This document shows, one piece after another, positions 39,980 to 48,687 of a DNA stretch of 64,000 nucleotides (positions are counted from its first letter, which is position 1; every line of letters begins with the position of its first letter). The DNA comes from Zoroaster sp. YZ-2022 (lineage: Eukaryota; Echinodermata; Asteroidea; Forcipulatida; Zoroasteridae). The notes beneath the pieces were generated by a model. That model was not told where the DNA came from. It made no database searches and worked only from the letters and a program-made list of their open reading frames with translations. A program made the position numbers and the translations under genes. Location: contig JAQQFT010000023.1 in NCBI GenBank assembly GCA_029582265.1, positions 955,071-1,019,070 of the forward strand, given 5' to 3'.

Positions 39980-42900
39980 TTAAAGCTTAGGTTCTTCCCT
40001 TTCAGAAAAACACCATACATTTGAATTTGGAAAAAAAAATCGTACCTTAAACGGCCTCCATGGACACTTAGCCCTCTGTAAAATACCGTCAACTTGCATG
40101 CGGTTTCACCGCAAACATTACAGCACTATACAGTGTTACAAAAAAAGATTTCTATGGTTGGGAATAACTTGTAAAGTTATCAAGGCAGGCCGATAATTTT
40201 ATATCTAAATTAAAGCTTAGGTTCTCCCTTTCAGAAAACACCATACTTTTGAATTTGGAATTTTTTTTCGTACCTTAAACGGCCTCCATGGACACTTAGC
40301 CCTCTGTAAAATACCGTCAACTTGCATGCGGTTTCACCGCAAACAATACAGCACTATACAGTGTTACAAAAAAAAAGATTTCTATGGTTGGGAATAACTT
40401 TTAAAGTTTTCAAGGGAGGCCGATAATTTTATATCTAAATTAAAGCTTAGGTTCTCCCCTTTCAGAAAAACACCATACTTTTGAATTTGGATAATTATTT
40501 CGTACCTTAAACGGCCTCCATGGACACTTAGCCCTCTGTAAAATACCGTCAACTTGCATGCGGTTTCACCGCAAACAATAGAGCACTATACAGTGTTACA
40601 AAAAAACATTTCTAGGGTTGGGAATAACTTTTAAAGTTTTCAAGGGAGGCCGATAATTTTATATCTAAATTAAAGCTTAGGTTCTCCCCTTTCAGAAAAA
40701 CACCATACTTTTGAATTTGGATAATTATTTCGTACCTTAAACGGCCTCCATGGACACTTAGCCCTCTGTAAAATACGGTCAACTTGCATGCGGTTTCACC
40801 GCAAACAATACAGCACTATACAGTGTTACAAAGAAAACATTTCTATGGTTGGGAATAACTTTTAAAGTTTTCAAGAGAGGCCGATAATTTTATATCTAAA
40901 TTAAAGCTTAGGTTCTCCCCTTTTCAGAAAAATACCATACTTTTAAATTTGGGAATTTTTTTCGTACCTTAAACGGCCTCCATGGACACTTAGCCCTCTG
41001 TAAAATACTGTCAACTTGCATGCGGTTTCACCGCAAACACACAGCACTATACAGTGTTACAAAAAAATACATTTCTATGGTTGGGAATAACTTTTAAAGT
41101 TTTCAAGGGAGGCCGATAATTTTATATCTAAATTAAAGCTTAGGTTCTCCCCTTTCAGAAAAACACCATACATTTGAATTTGGATAATTATTTCGTACCT
41201 TAAACGGCCTCCATGGACACTTAGCCCTCTGTAAAATACCGTCAACTTGCATGCGGTTTCACCGCAAACAATACAGCACTATACAGTGTTACAAAAAAAA
41301 CATTTCTATGGTTGGGAATAACTTTTAAAGTTTTCAAGGGAGGCCGATAATTTTATATCTAAATTAAAGCTTAGGTTCTTCCCTTTCAGAAAAACACCAT
41401 ACTTTTGAATTTGGAATTTTTTTTCGTACCTTAAACGGCCTCCATGGACACTTAGCCCTCTGTAAAATACCGTCAACTTGCATGCGGTTTCACCGCAAAC
41501 AATACAGCACTATACAGTGTTACAAAAAAACATTTCTATGGTTGGGAATAACTTTTAAAGTTTTCAAGGGAGGCCGATAATTTTATATCTAAATTAAAGC
41601 TTAGGTTCTCCCCTTTCAGAAAAACACCATACTTTTGAATTTGGAAAAAAAAATCGTACCTTAAACGGCCTCCATGGACACTTAGCCCTCTGTAAAATAC
41701 CGTCAACTTCCATGCGGTTTCACCGCAAACATTACAGCACTATACAGTATTACAAAAAAAAATATTTCTATGGTTGGGAATAACTTTTAAAGTTTTCAAG
41801 GGAGGCCGATAATTTTATATCTAAATTAAAGCTTAGGTTCTCCCCTTTCAGAAAAACACCATACATTTGAATTTGGATAATTATTTCGTACCTTAAACGG
41901 CCTCAATGGACACTTAGCCATCTGTAAAATACCGTCAACTTGCATGCGGTTTCACCGCAAACAATACAGCTCTATACAGTGTTACAAAAAATACATTTCT
42001 AGGGTTGGGAATAACTTTTAAAGTTTTCAAGGGAGGCCGATAATTTTATATCTAAATTAAAGCTTAGGTTCTTCCCTTTCAGAAAAACACCATACTTTTG
42101 AATTTGGATTTTTTGTTCGTACCTTAAACGGCCTCCATGGACACTTAGCCCTCTGTAAAATACGGTCAACTTGCATGCGGTTTCACCGCAAACAATACAG
42201 CACTATACAGTGTTACAAAAAAAACATTTCTGTGGTTGGGAATAACTTTTAAAGTTTTCAAGGGAGGCCGATAATTTTATATCTAAATTAAAGCTTAGGT
42301 TCTTCCCTTTCAGAAAAACACCATACTTTTGAATTTGGAAAAAAAATCGTACCTTAAACGGCCTCCATGGACACTTAGCCCTCTGTAAAATACCGTCAAC
42401 TTCCATGCGGTTTCACCGCAAACATTACAGCACTATACAGTGTTACAAAAACAAATATTTCTATGGTTGGGAATAACTTTTAAAGTTTTCAAGGGAGGCC
42501 GATAATTTTATATCTAAATTAAAGCTTAGGTTCTCCCCTTTCAGAAAAACACCATACATTTGAATTTGGATAATTATTTCGTACCTTAAACGGCCTCCAT
42601 GGACACTTAGCCCTCTGTAAAATACCGTCAACTTGCATGCGGTTTCACCGCAAACAATACAGAACTATACAGTGTTAAAAAAAATACATTTCTAGGATTG
42701 GGAATAACTTTTAAAGTTTTCAAGGGAGGCCGATAATTTTATATCTAAATTAAAGCTTAGGTTCTTCCCTTTCAGAAAAACACCATACTTTTGAATTTGG
42801 AATTTTTTTTCGTACCTTAAACGGCCTCCATGGACACTTAGCCCTCTGTAAAATACCGTCAACTTGCATGCGGTTTCACCGCAAACAATACAGCACTATA

Positions 42901-45310
42901 CAGTGTTACAAAAAAAAACATTTCTATGGTTGGGAATAACTTTTAAAGTTTTCAAGGGAGGCCGATAATTTTATATCTAAATTAAAGCTTAGGTTCTTCC
43001 CTTTCAGAAAAACACCATACTTTTGAATTTGGATAATTTTTCGTACCTTAAACGGCCTCCATGGACACTTAGCCCTCTGTAAAATACCGTCAACTTCCAT
43101 GCGGTTTCACCGCAAACAATACAGCACTATACAGTATTACAAAAAACATTTCTATGGTTGGGAATAAATTTAAAGTTTTCAAGGGAGGCCGATAATTTTA
43201 TATCTAAATTAAAGCTTAGGTTCTTCCCTTTCAGAAAAACACCATACTTTTGAATTTGGAAAAATTATTTCGTACCTTAAACGGCCTCCATGGACACTTA
43301 GCCCTCTGTAAAATACCGTCAACTTGCATGCGGTTTCACCGCAAACATTACAGCACTATACAGTGTTACAAAAAAAAGATTTCTATGGTTGGGAATAACT
43401 TTTAAAGTTTTCAAGGGAGGCCGATAATTTTATATCTAAATTAAAGCTTAGGTTCTTCCCTTTCAGAAAAACACCATACTTTTGAATTTGGAAAAAAAAT
43501 TCGTACCTTAAACGGCCTCCATGGACACTTAGCCCTCTGTAAAATACCGTCAACTTCCATGCGGTTTCACCGCAAACATTACAGCACTATACAGTGTTAC
43601 AAAAAAAAAGATTTCTATGGTTGGGAATAACTTTTAAAGTTTTCAAGGGAGGCCGATAATTTTATATCTAAATTAAAGCTTAGGTTCTCCCCTTTCAGAC
43701 AAACACCATACTTTTGAATTTGGATAATTATTTCGTACCTTAAACGGCCTCCATGGACACTTAGCCCTCTGTAAAATACCGTCAACTTGCATGCGGTTTC
43801 ACCGCAAACAATATACAGCACTATACAGTGTTACAAAATTAAACATTTCTATGGTTGGGAATAAGTTTTAAAGTTTTCAAGGGAGGCCAATAATTTTATA
43901 TCTAAATTAAAGCTTAGGTTCTTCCCTTTCAGAAAAACACCATACTTTTGAATTTGGATAATTATTTCGTACCTTAAACGGCCTCCATGGACACTTAGCC
44001 CTCTGTAAAATACGGTCAACTTGCATGCGGTTTCACCGCAAACAATACAGCACTATACAGTGTTACAAAAAAAAAAAATTCTATGGTTGGGAATAACTTT
44101 TAAAGTTTTCAAGGGAGGCCGATAATTTTATATCTAAATTAAAGCTTAGGTTCTCCCCTTTCAGACAAACACCATACTTTTGAATTTGGATAATGTTCGT
44201 ACCTTAAACGGCCTCCATGGACACTTAGCCCTCTGTAAAATACCGTCAACTTGCATACGGTTTCACCGGAAACAATATACAGCACTATACAGTGTTACAA
44301 AAAAACATTTATAGTGATGGGAATAACTTTTAAAGTTTTCAAGGGAGGTTGATAATTTTATATCTAACTTAAAGCTTAGGTTCTTCCCCTTTCAGAAAAC
44401 ACACCATACTTTTTAAATTTGGAAATTTTTTCGTACCTTAAACGGCCTCCATGGACACTTAGCCCTCTGTAAAATACCGTCAACTTGCATGCGGTTTCAC
44501 CGCAAACAATACAGCACTATACAGTGTTACAAAAAACATTTCTAGGGTTGGAATAACTTTTAAAGTTTTCAAGGGAGGCCGATAATTTTATATCTAAATT
44601 AAAGCTTCAGGTTCTCCCTTTCAGACAAACACCATACTTTTGAATTTGGATAATTATTTCGTACCTTAAACGGCCTCCATGGACACTTAGCCTCTGTAAA
44701 ATACTGTCAACTTGCATGCGGTTTCACTGCAAACAATACAGCACTATACAGTGTTACAAAACATTTCTAGGGTTGGGAATAACTTTTTAAAGTTTTCAAG
44801 GAGGCCGATAATTTTATATCTAAATTAAAGCTTAGGTTCTCCTTTCAGAAAAACACCATACTTTTGAATTTGGATAATTATTTCGTACCTTAAACGGCCT
44901 CCATGGACACTTAGCCCTCTGTAAAATACCGTCAACTTGCATGCGGTTTCACCGCAAACAATACAGCACTATACAGTGTTACAAAAAAAACATTTCTAGG
45001 GTTGGGAATAACTTTTAAAGTTTCCATGGGAGGCCGATAATTTTATATCTAAATTAAAGCTTAGGTTCTCCCCTTTCAGAAAAACACCATACATTTGAAT
45101 TTGGATAATTATTTCGTACCTTAAACGGCCTCCATGGACACTTAGCCATCTGTAAAATACCGTCAACTTCCATGCGGTTTCACCGCAAACATTACAGCAC
45201 TATACAGTGTTACAAAAAAAAAAATTCTATGGTTGGGAATAACTTTTAAAGTTTTCAAGGGAGGCCGATAATTTTATATCTAAATTAAAGCTTAGGTTCT
45301 TCCCTTTCAG
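39980..45310 (-). repeat. Satellite stretch enriched in the TTCTTCCC monomer variant
   Basis: Most monomers of the reverse array read GGTTCTCCCCTTTCAG. In this stretch many read GGTTCTTCCCTTTCAG, for example near 39992, 41378, 42070, 42300, 42762, 42995, 43219, 43451, 43919, 44388 and 45297. Only one other clear case is noted earlier, near 34926. The clustering suggests local spread of one variant. Confidence 0.65.
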
Positions 45311-45440
45311 AAAAACACAATACTTTTGAATTTGGATAATTTTTTCGTTCCTTAAACGGCCTCAATGGACACTTAGCCATCTGTAAATAATACTGTCAAT
45401 TTGCATGCGGTTTCACCGCAAACAATACAGCTCTATACAG

Positions 45441-45444
45441 TATT
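45441..45444. other. Left copy of a candidate target-site duplication, TATT
   Basis: The satellite stops after CTATACAGTATT and the inserted sequence starts with a G run. Some intact monomers read ACAGTATTACAAAA (for example near 41746 and 43137), so the pre-insertion site can be reconstructed. TATT is then present on both sides. Four bases is short and could be coincidental. Confidence 0.45.
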
Positions 45445-45563
45445 GGGGGGGCGGCTTAAAAAACGGGTCGATTTTGCACTTTCCTTAAAAGCATGAAACT
45501 TGGCACATGGTTGAGTTAACACAAAGATTTTTAGTCCAGGGGCCCCGGAAATTGCACCTGTAT

Positions 45564-45597
45564 GCGGCCATCTTGGTTCAAAATAGCCGCCATTGTG
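45564..45597. promoter_or_regulatory. YY1-like inverted-pair module, left repeat, outer
   Basis: GCGGCCATCTTG (45564-45575) faces CAAAATAGCCGC across a 3-base centre. The arms match at about 10 of 12 positions, and TTCAAA (45577-45582, the reverse complement of TTTGAA) spans the centre. A further GCCGCCATTGTG follows at 45586-45597. The animal YY1 consensus is AANATGGCGGC, that is, GCCGCCATNTT. A binding role here is inference. Confidence 0.5.
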
Positions 45598-45700
45598 GAT
45601 CTGTTTTGTTGAATATCTCCTTAACTGGTAGAGATATCGAGACAGTTGAAACGCCTATACCCAATTTTGGGGTCTAGGAATCCAATGGTGACACAAAATG

Positions 45701-45746
45701 TTTGAAAATTGTGGCCGCCATCTTGAATTAAATGGCCACCATCCCA
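45701..45746. promoter_or_regulatory. YY1-like inverted-pair module, left repeat, inner
   Basis: It contains TTTGAA (45701-45706), then GCCGCCATCTTG (45714-45725), an exact YY1-type site, then ATGGCCACC facing it (about 45733-45741). It occupies the same place in the second 146-bp subrepeat as the module at 45564 does in the first. Confidence 0.5.
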
Positions 45747-45920
45747 ACTATTTTCTCAATATCTCTAAGTAGTAAGATATCAATACATTTTAACACCCAT
45801 ACCCACGTTTTGGGGGCTGGGAATCAATAGTGACATTGAAATGTGGCGCTATCTTGTAATCAAAGATAGTCCCATCCAAGGCTATTTAAATAGCATATCA
45901 TCAGTCAACGGTCGACACAC

Positions 45921-45960
45921 AACATGTGAAGGAATGACCCGGGGCATTCCTTCACATGTT
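45921..45960. repeat. 40-bp palindrome at the inner edge of the left inverted repeat
   Basis: Arms AACATGTGAAGGAATG (45921-45936) and CATTCCTTCACATGTT (45945-45960) are perfect reverse complements. The centre ACCCGGGG pairs further except for one A/G mismatch. It could form a strong hairpin or cruciform, or bind a dimeric protein. The cognate palindrome is at 48210-48249. Confidence 0.9.
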
Positions 45961-46000
45961 TTCCATCAGAAAACATCACGACAGTTGGCCGAAAAGCACG
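45961..46000. other. Short spacer between the left inverted repeat and the pseudogene stop
   Basis: About 40 bp separate the left palindrome from the stop codon. I see no clear polyadenylation signal within it. Confidence 0.5.
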
Positions 46001-46003
46001 TTA

Positions 46004-46168
46004 CTGTCTTGACTTTTCTAGTCTCTTGCATTCCCCATCACAAAAACAAAGTGATGTGCTGGAAGTGCAGACTTCTTACACCTGCCCCACCAGTGCATCC
46101 TTTTTTGCATCCCACCGGATAAGTTCATTGCAGATCTTTGCAGCTTCCGGTAGTGTTGTCCAAATCGG
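46004..46168 (-). other. Pseudogene segment 5: C-terminal CXC-like cysteine cluster
   Basis: PIWTTLPEAAKICNELIR (46115-46168) leads, after one frame change, into GCKKGCTG near 46113. After another it leads to CTSSTSLCFCDGEC (46028-46069) and the terminal KRLEKSRQ before TAA. The spacing of CxCKKxC and CT..LCFC.GxC resembles the zinc-binding tesmin/TSO1 CXC (CRC) domain, which in LIN54 binds TTYGAA. The family assignment of this domain is from pattern recognition. Confidence 0.6.
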
Positions 46169-46612
46169 TTTGAACTGACCTTCAGATGTCTTTCCCAACC
46201 CCACTCCGGACATGGGCTGAGGTTGCGCGTTGTGCCCAGGGGTCCTGGTACTGCGTCGACTGCTGCCAGAGCGGGTGTGGAGGCGGTGATTCAGGGTCTG
46301 CCTTCTTTGCAAACGTTTCTTTCGTGCTGATTAATGTCACACGGTATGGCGTCATACATCAAATGACAATCTTGCAATGATGCTCATACAGGACTCCGTA
46401 TATCTGTCTTTCGGTTGACTTCAGATGCGTCTGTGAGCTCTGGAACGACTCCCGCCCATCCGGGTTTGCACCGCCCGAACGCTGACACATGTCGCATCCC
46501 GTCGGCAAACATGGGGCGTTACACTTCTCAGGGCGAGCAGTGGCCATTTCAGAATGAATCGCCCTTTCCCGAACTCATATCTTCACGAAAGTCTCGGTTG
46601 CTGTGGCGTCGA

Positions 46613-47144
46613 CACATCTGTATCAACGGTTCTTGAGGGGTCTGCACCCTCTTTGCCGCATCAGCTGCTGGAGGAACGACATCTGCCTCTTCTTGGCTGC
46701 ATGGAGCAGGTGGTTCTAGTGCATGCGTGGTGGAGCAAGTAAACCTCAGTTTCCAGTGTGACTCTAACTCCTTGCTCTGGTCTTTAACTGGTTGATTATT
46801 TTTGGGGAGGGAAAATGAAAAGTTCTGTCTTGTTTTCGTCGACACGAAGAAAATTCTGCCATTGTCCAGGAACCAACTGAGGTACCCACACGTCTACGAA
46901 CTCCTTCCACGCCTTTCTCGGGTCTGCTCTTCAGACTTCCAGGCAGGTAGCGGTCCCACACCAGGTCAAGTCGGGTTGCAATTTGTACTGTAGGGGAACA
47001 AATGGGATGAATACCTCTTTTGGGATATTCTCCGAAAGTCTTCACTGTTCCCGGATTTAGCATTTGAACAATCGCTGCCCCATCGGGAACGCTGTAACCT
47101 CTGGGCCTGTGTCTGGCGGTGTCATTTTCCCCGAAGCATTGCAA
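46613..47144 (-). other. Pseudogene segment 4: possible PIN/FEN-like acidic motifs
   Basis: DGAAIVQML lies at 47058-47084 and RLDLVWDRYLPGSLK at 46929-46973. After a frame change comes CSQEEAD (46681-46701), followed by AADAAK, and after another, RTVDTDV (46613-46633). An Asp-rich strand, then EEAD, then DTD about 20-25 residues later resembles the order of metal-binding acids in PIN/FEN-type nucleases (EAD followed by TEDxD). This is a motif-level inference only, and the region downstream of RTVDTDV diverges. Confidence 0.5.
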
Positions 47145-47167
47145 AGATCACTCTTTGTTCCAGTTCA

Positions 47168-47734
47168 GCTTCCTGCCTGGGACAAGGATGGAGGGTGGCT
47201 GATTTTCATTTGGAAAAAATCATCAAGGTTTCCCCCCGCGTCGACAAGCAATGTAAAGGCGGAAAACAATTGCACATCATTCTTTAACGAGGCTACTTTC
47301 TGTTTGTCTTTGGTTGGACTTTGCTGATGAGCTGCTGAATAATGGCAACTTGTTGCGGGGTGGACATCATTGAGGCTTTTACGCTCGATGGCTTTCTTGC
47401 CAAATGATTCCAAAGCCTCCTTCCCCCTTCTGGACATTTTGCACACTGTGAGCAACTGATGAGCTTGCAATCTCCTTGTGTCGAGGACCAAAATATCAGT
47501 GGTTTCTTCAAAACGGTTACCAAGCTCTCGAAAACAGACAAGTGACCTGACATCTTTGTCGAAGGACTTCTGTATGCTTTCAGTTTGGTCATGATGCAAC
47601 GTTTGAGCTTTGCTGTCGTGGTGCGCCTGGGCCATCTCAAACTCACCAATCACTCTTGCAACCTCTGGGCCAGCAACCATCCATCTTTGCAGAGCACTGG
47701 GATTGTCCCGGAGACCAACAGCTCCTCCGTCTCC
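47168..47734 (-). other. Pseudogene segment 3: longest intact frame (189 codons)
   Basis: An uninterrupted frame starts with GDGGAVG (47714-47734) and continues through RWMVAGPEVARVI, HHDQT (47582-47596), DKDVRSL, TDILVLDTR (47474-47500), NDVQLFS and NLDDFFQ to SLSQAGS before a TGA at 47165-47167. Shifting frame at about 47168 continues as a KLNWNKE-type stretch. This is the best segment for a homology search. Confidence 0.75.
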
Positions 47735-47747
47735 CCTTTATGCATGC

Positions 47748-47923
47748 ATTATTCTGCTCATGTGCCTGGTCCGTGGCAATGGAGAAATATGCGCTTCGTC
47801 TCTGCACTGTGAACATGCCCGCCCCGGGAAACCTTCCAACACATCGGGTGTGTCCCATGAAACGCATGTCTCGTAAGTGGACTGGGATCCACCTCCATGT
47901 GTGTGGTCAAGCAAGAACCACGG
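47748..47923 (-). other. Pseudogene segment 2: PWFLLDHTH to DQAHEQNN
   Basis: PWFLLDHTH lies at 47897-47923, directly abutting segment 1 in another frame. DQAHEQNN lies at 47748-47771 in a third frame, preceded by GAGMFTVQRRSAYFSIAT. Both blocks are highly conserved in the family as I remember it, with the His/Asp-containing DHTH followed by an HLRDM-type stretch. At least two frame changes fall within about 175 bp. Confidence 0.65.
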
Positions 47924-48198
47924 AGAAGCTCCCCGAGAGCATCTAAGTACATATCAAAGTCAGCTTCCTCAAGGACGCACAAAAGGGCGGATTTAAACCT
48001 CAATGCCAATGCAAAACTCAGTACTGAATTGTGGACTTCTTTGGTTCTTCTTGACACCATTCCGAATGACAACTGTTGATCCTTGTCAGCTGCTCTTGCC
48101 AAATCATCGTATGCGTGATGCTGCAGGTTGCTCAATGTTGCGTGTAACCTGAGTGCGTGGGACGCGCAACATGCGCAGCTCGCAAGGGTTTTCTTGAT
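47923..48198 (-). other. Pseudogene segment 1: N-proximal helical region
   Basis: One open frame of 92 codons starts near IKKTL and ends at DALGELL. It includes FALALRFKSALLCVLEEAD and looks alpha-helical without a membrane segment. The frame continues rightward into the inner palindrome of the right inverted repeat with no start codon that I trust. That fits truncation and does not look like a true N-terminus. Confidence 0.65.
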
Positions 48199-48209
48199 GG
48201 TGGACACAC

Positions 48210-48249
48210 AACATGTGAAGGAATGACCGGTCATTCCCCTTTACATGTT
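48210..48249. repeat. Palindrome at the inner edge of the right inverted repeat
   Basis: It runs AACATGTGAAGGAATGACC, then GGTCATTCC, then CCTTTACATGTT. The central 18 bp GGAATGACCGGTCATTCC is a perfect palindrome, and the outer arm carries a small difference (CCTTT for TTCA). It sits at the point where the coding remnant begins. Confidence 0.9.
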
Positions 48250-48415
48250 GTTTCGACCCGATGATATGCTATGTTATAGCCGGATGGTGACTATCTTTGA
48301 TTATGATGCTGCCACATATTCAATGTCACTATTGGATTCCAGACCCAAAACGTGGGTATAGGTGTTGAAAAGTATTGATATCTTTACTACCAGAGATATG
48401 AGCAAATAACGTGGA

Positions 48416-48446
48416 TGGTGGCCATCTTGTTTCAAAATGGCGGCCC
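48416..48446. promoter_or_regulatory. YY1-like inverted-pair module, right repeat, inner
   Basis: GGTGGCCATCTTG faces CAAAATGGCGGCC (from 48433) around a TTT centre, with about 10 of 13 arm positions matching. TTCAAA lies at 48431-48436. CAAAATGGCGGC (48433-48444) is an exact match to AANATGGCGGC. Confidence 0.5.
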
Positions 48447-48554
48447 AATTCACAATTTATGTCACTATTGGATTCCTGAACCAAATGTGGTATGGCTTTT
48501 AACTGTCTCGATATTTTACCAGTTAAGGGGATATTCAACAAACAGATCCCCAAT

Positions 48555-48582
48555 GCGGCCATTTTGAAATCAGATGGCCGCC
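48555..48582. promoter_or_regulatory. YY1-like inverted-pair module, right repeat, outer
   Basis: GCGGCCATTTTG (48555-48566) faces CAGATGGCCGCC (48571-48582), and TTTGAA at 48563-48568 overlaps the centre. It mirrors the left outer module, so the arrangement is symmetric about the element. Confidence 0.5.
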
Positions 48583-48687
48583 ATGGGACTGTTCCCTGGC
48601 CCCTGGACCAAAATCTTTGTTTTATTACTCTAACCATGTGCCAGTTTCATCTTAAGGGGAAAAATGCACAATTGATGTGCTCCACTA

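Larger units (their letters stand above)
21690..45444 (-). repeat. Satellite array, reverse orientation (left part of the middle contig)
   Basis: About 103 monomers of the same 231-bp satellite are read here on the opposite strand (CAGCACTATACAGTGTTAC then A-tract, CATTTCTATGGTTGGG and so on). The sequence is much cleaner than the left contig. Monomers differ at diagnostic positions: CTTGCATG, CTTCCATG, CTTTCATG or CGTCCATG; CAATAGAG, CAATACAG or CATTACAG; and the AT-only spacer. Strings of variants recur, showing higher-order organisation. Short deletions occur at 22740 (about 50 bp) and around 25262 and 37039 (spacer lost). The array is interrupted by the transposon-like insertion at 45445. 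Confidence 0.98.
45445..45962 (+). repeat. Left terminal inverted repeat
   Basis: It aligns with the reverse complement of 48207-48687 over nearly its whole length. Shared blocks include GGCACATGGTT, CAAAGATTTT..GTCCAGGGGCC, TATCGAGACAGTT, GGAATCCAATRGTGACA, ACCCACGTTTTGGG and ATAGCATATCATC. The outermost roughly 30 bp align poorly. It is itself built from two direct subrepeats of about 146 bp, with AATATCTC starting at 45612 and again at 45758. Its inner end is a palindrome at 45921-45960. Confidence 0.9.
46001..48198 (-). pseudogene. Decayed large protein of an invertebrate transposon-associated family, N-terminally truncated
   Basis: About 730 codons of coding-like sequence run on the minus strand from about 48198 to a TAA at 46001-46003, broken by at least eight frame changes. 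Conserved blocks appear in one consistent order across frames: a segment with FALALRFKSALLCVLEEAD, PWFLLDHTH, DQAHEQNN, GDGGAVGL, HHDQT, TDILVLDTR, DGAAIVQML, RLDLVWDRYLPGSLK, CSQEEAD, RTVDTDV, WTTLPEA, GCKKGC and CTSSTSLCFCDGEC. From memory this order matches a large, repetitive, uncharacterised protein family in corals, amphioxus and other marine invertebrates; no search was run. Family members extend further upstream, so the N-terminal region is missing at the junction with the right inverted repeat. Catalytic function is unproven, and whether the protein is the transposase or a passenger cannot be told. Some frameshifts may be consensus errors. Confidence 0.78.
45445..48687 (-). mobile_element. 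DNA-transposon-like insertion with about 0.5-kb terminal inverted repeats
   Basis: This is about 3.24 kb of non-satellite, visibly GC-richer sequence. It is flanked on both sides by satellite in the same (reverse) orientation, with no gap between, so it is a genuine insertion into the array. The first and last roughly 500 bp are inverted copies of each other. Between them lies one decayed minus-strand coding remnant. The right boundary is uncertain by about 8 bp, because CACTATA near 48684 could be element or resumed satellite. The frameshifted gene and its missing N-terminal part indicate a non-autonomous, inactive copy. I cannot assign a superfamily: the termini (GGGGGGGCGGC at the left, TAGTGGAGCAC read inward from the right) match none that I recognise with confidence. 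Confidence 0.85.
48207..48687 (-). repeat. Right terminal inverted repeat
   Basis: This is the inverted partner of the left repeat, with scattered substitutions and small indels. It has the same internal plan: an inner palindrome at 48210-48249, then two subrepeats each with a YY1-like inverted pair, then the GGCCCCTGGACC and AACCATGTGCC blocks toward the outer end. The divergence between the two ends means the copy is not fresh, unless consensus errors contribute. Confidence 0.9.

Noticed and set aside
23700..43821. Repeated 60-80 codon frames on the minus strand with near-identical translations
   Set aside because: These are one per satellite unit, end at the same TGA, and change frame with T-tract length. 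They are not a gene family.
21690..45444. CRISPR-like array
   Set aside because: The repeats are contiguous 231-bp units with only tiny AT spacers, no unique spacers of constant length and no cas genes. The sequence is eukaryotic satellite.
45841..46122. Plus-strand open frame of 93 codons inside the island
   Set aside because: It overlaps the left inverted repeat and lies antisense to the conserved minus-strand C-terminal blocks. Its translation has no recognisable pattern.
47585..47946. Plus-strand open frames of 75-96 codons in the island
   Set aside because: They are antisense to DQAHEQNN and HHDQT on the minus strand, which carry the conserved signal.
45445..48687. Retrotransposon or LTR element
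   Set aside because: The terminal repeats are inverted, not direct. There is no primer-binding site, polypurine tract or reverse-transcriptase motif.
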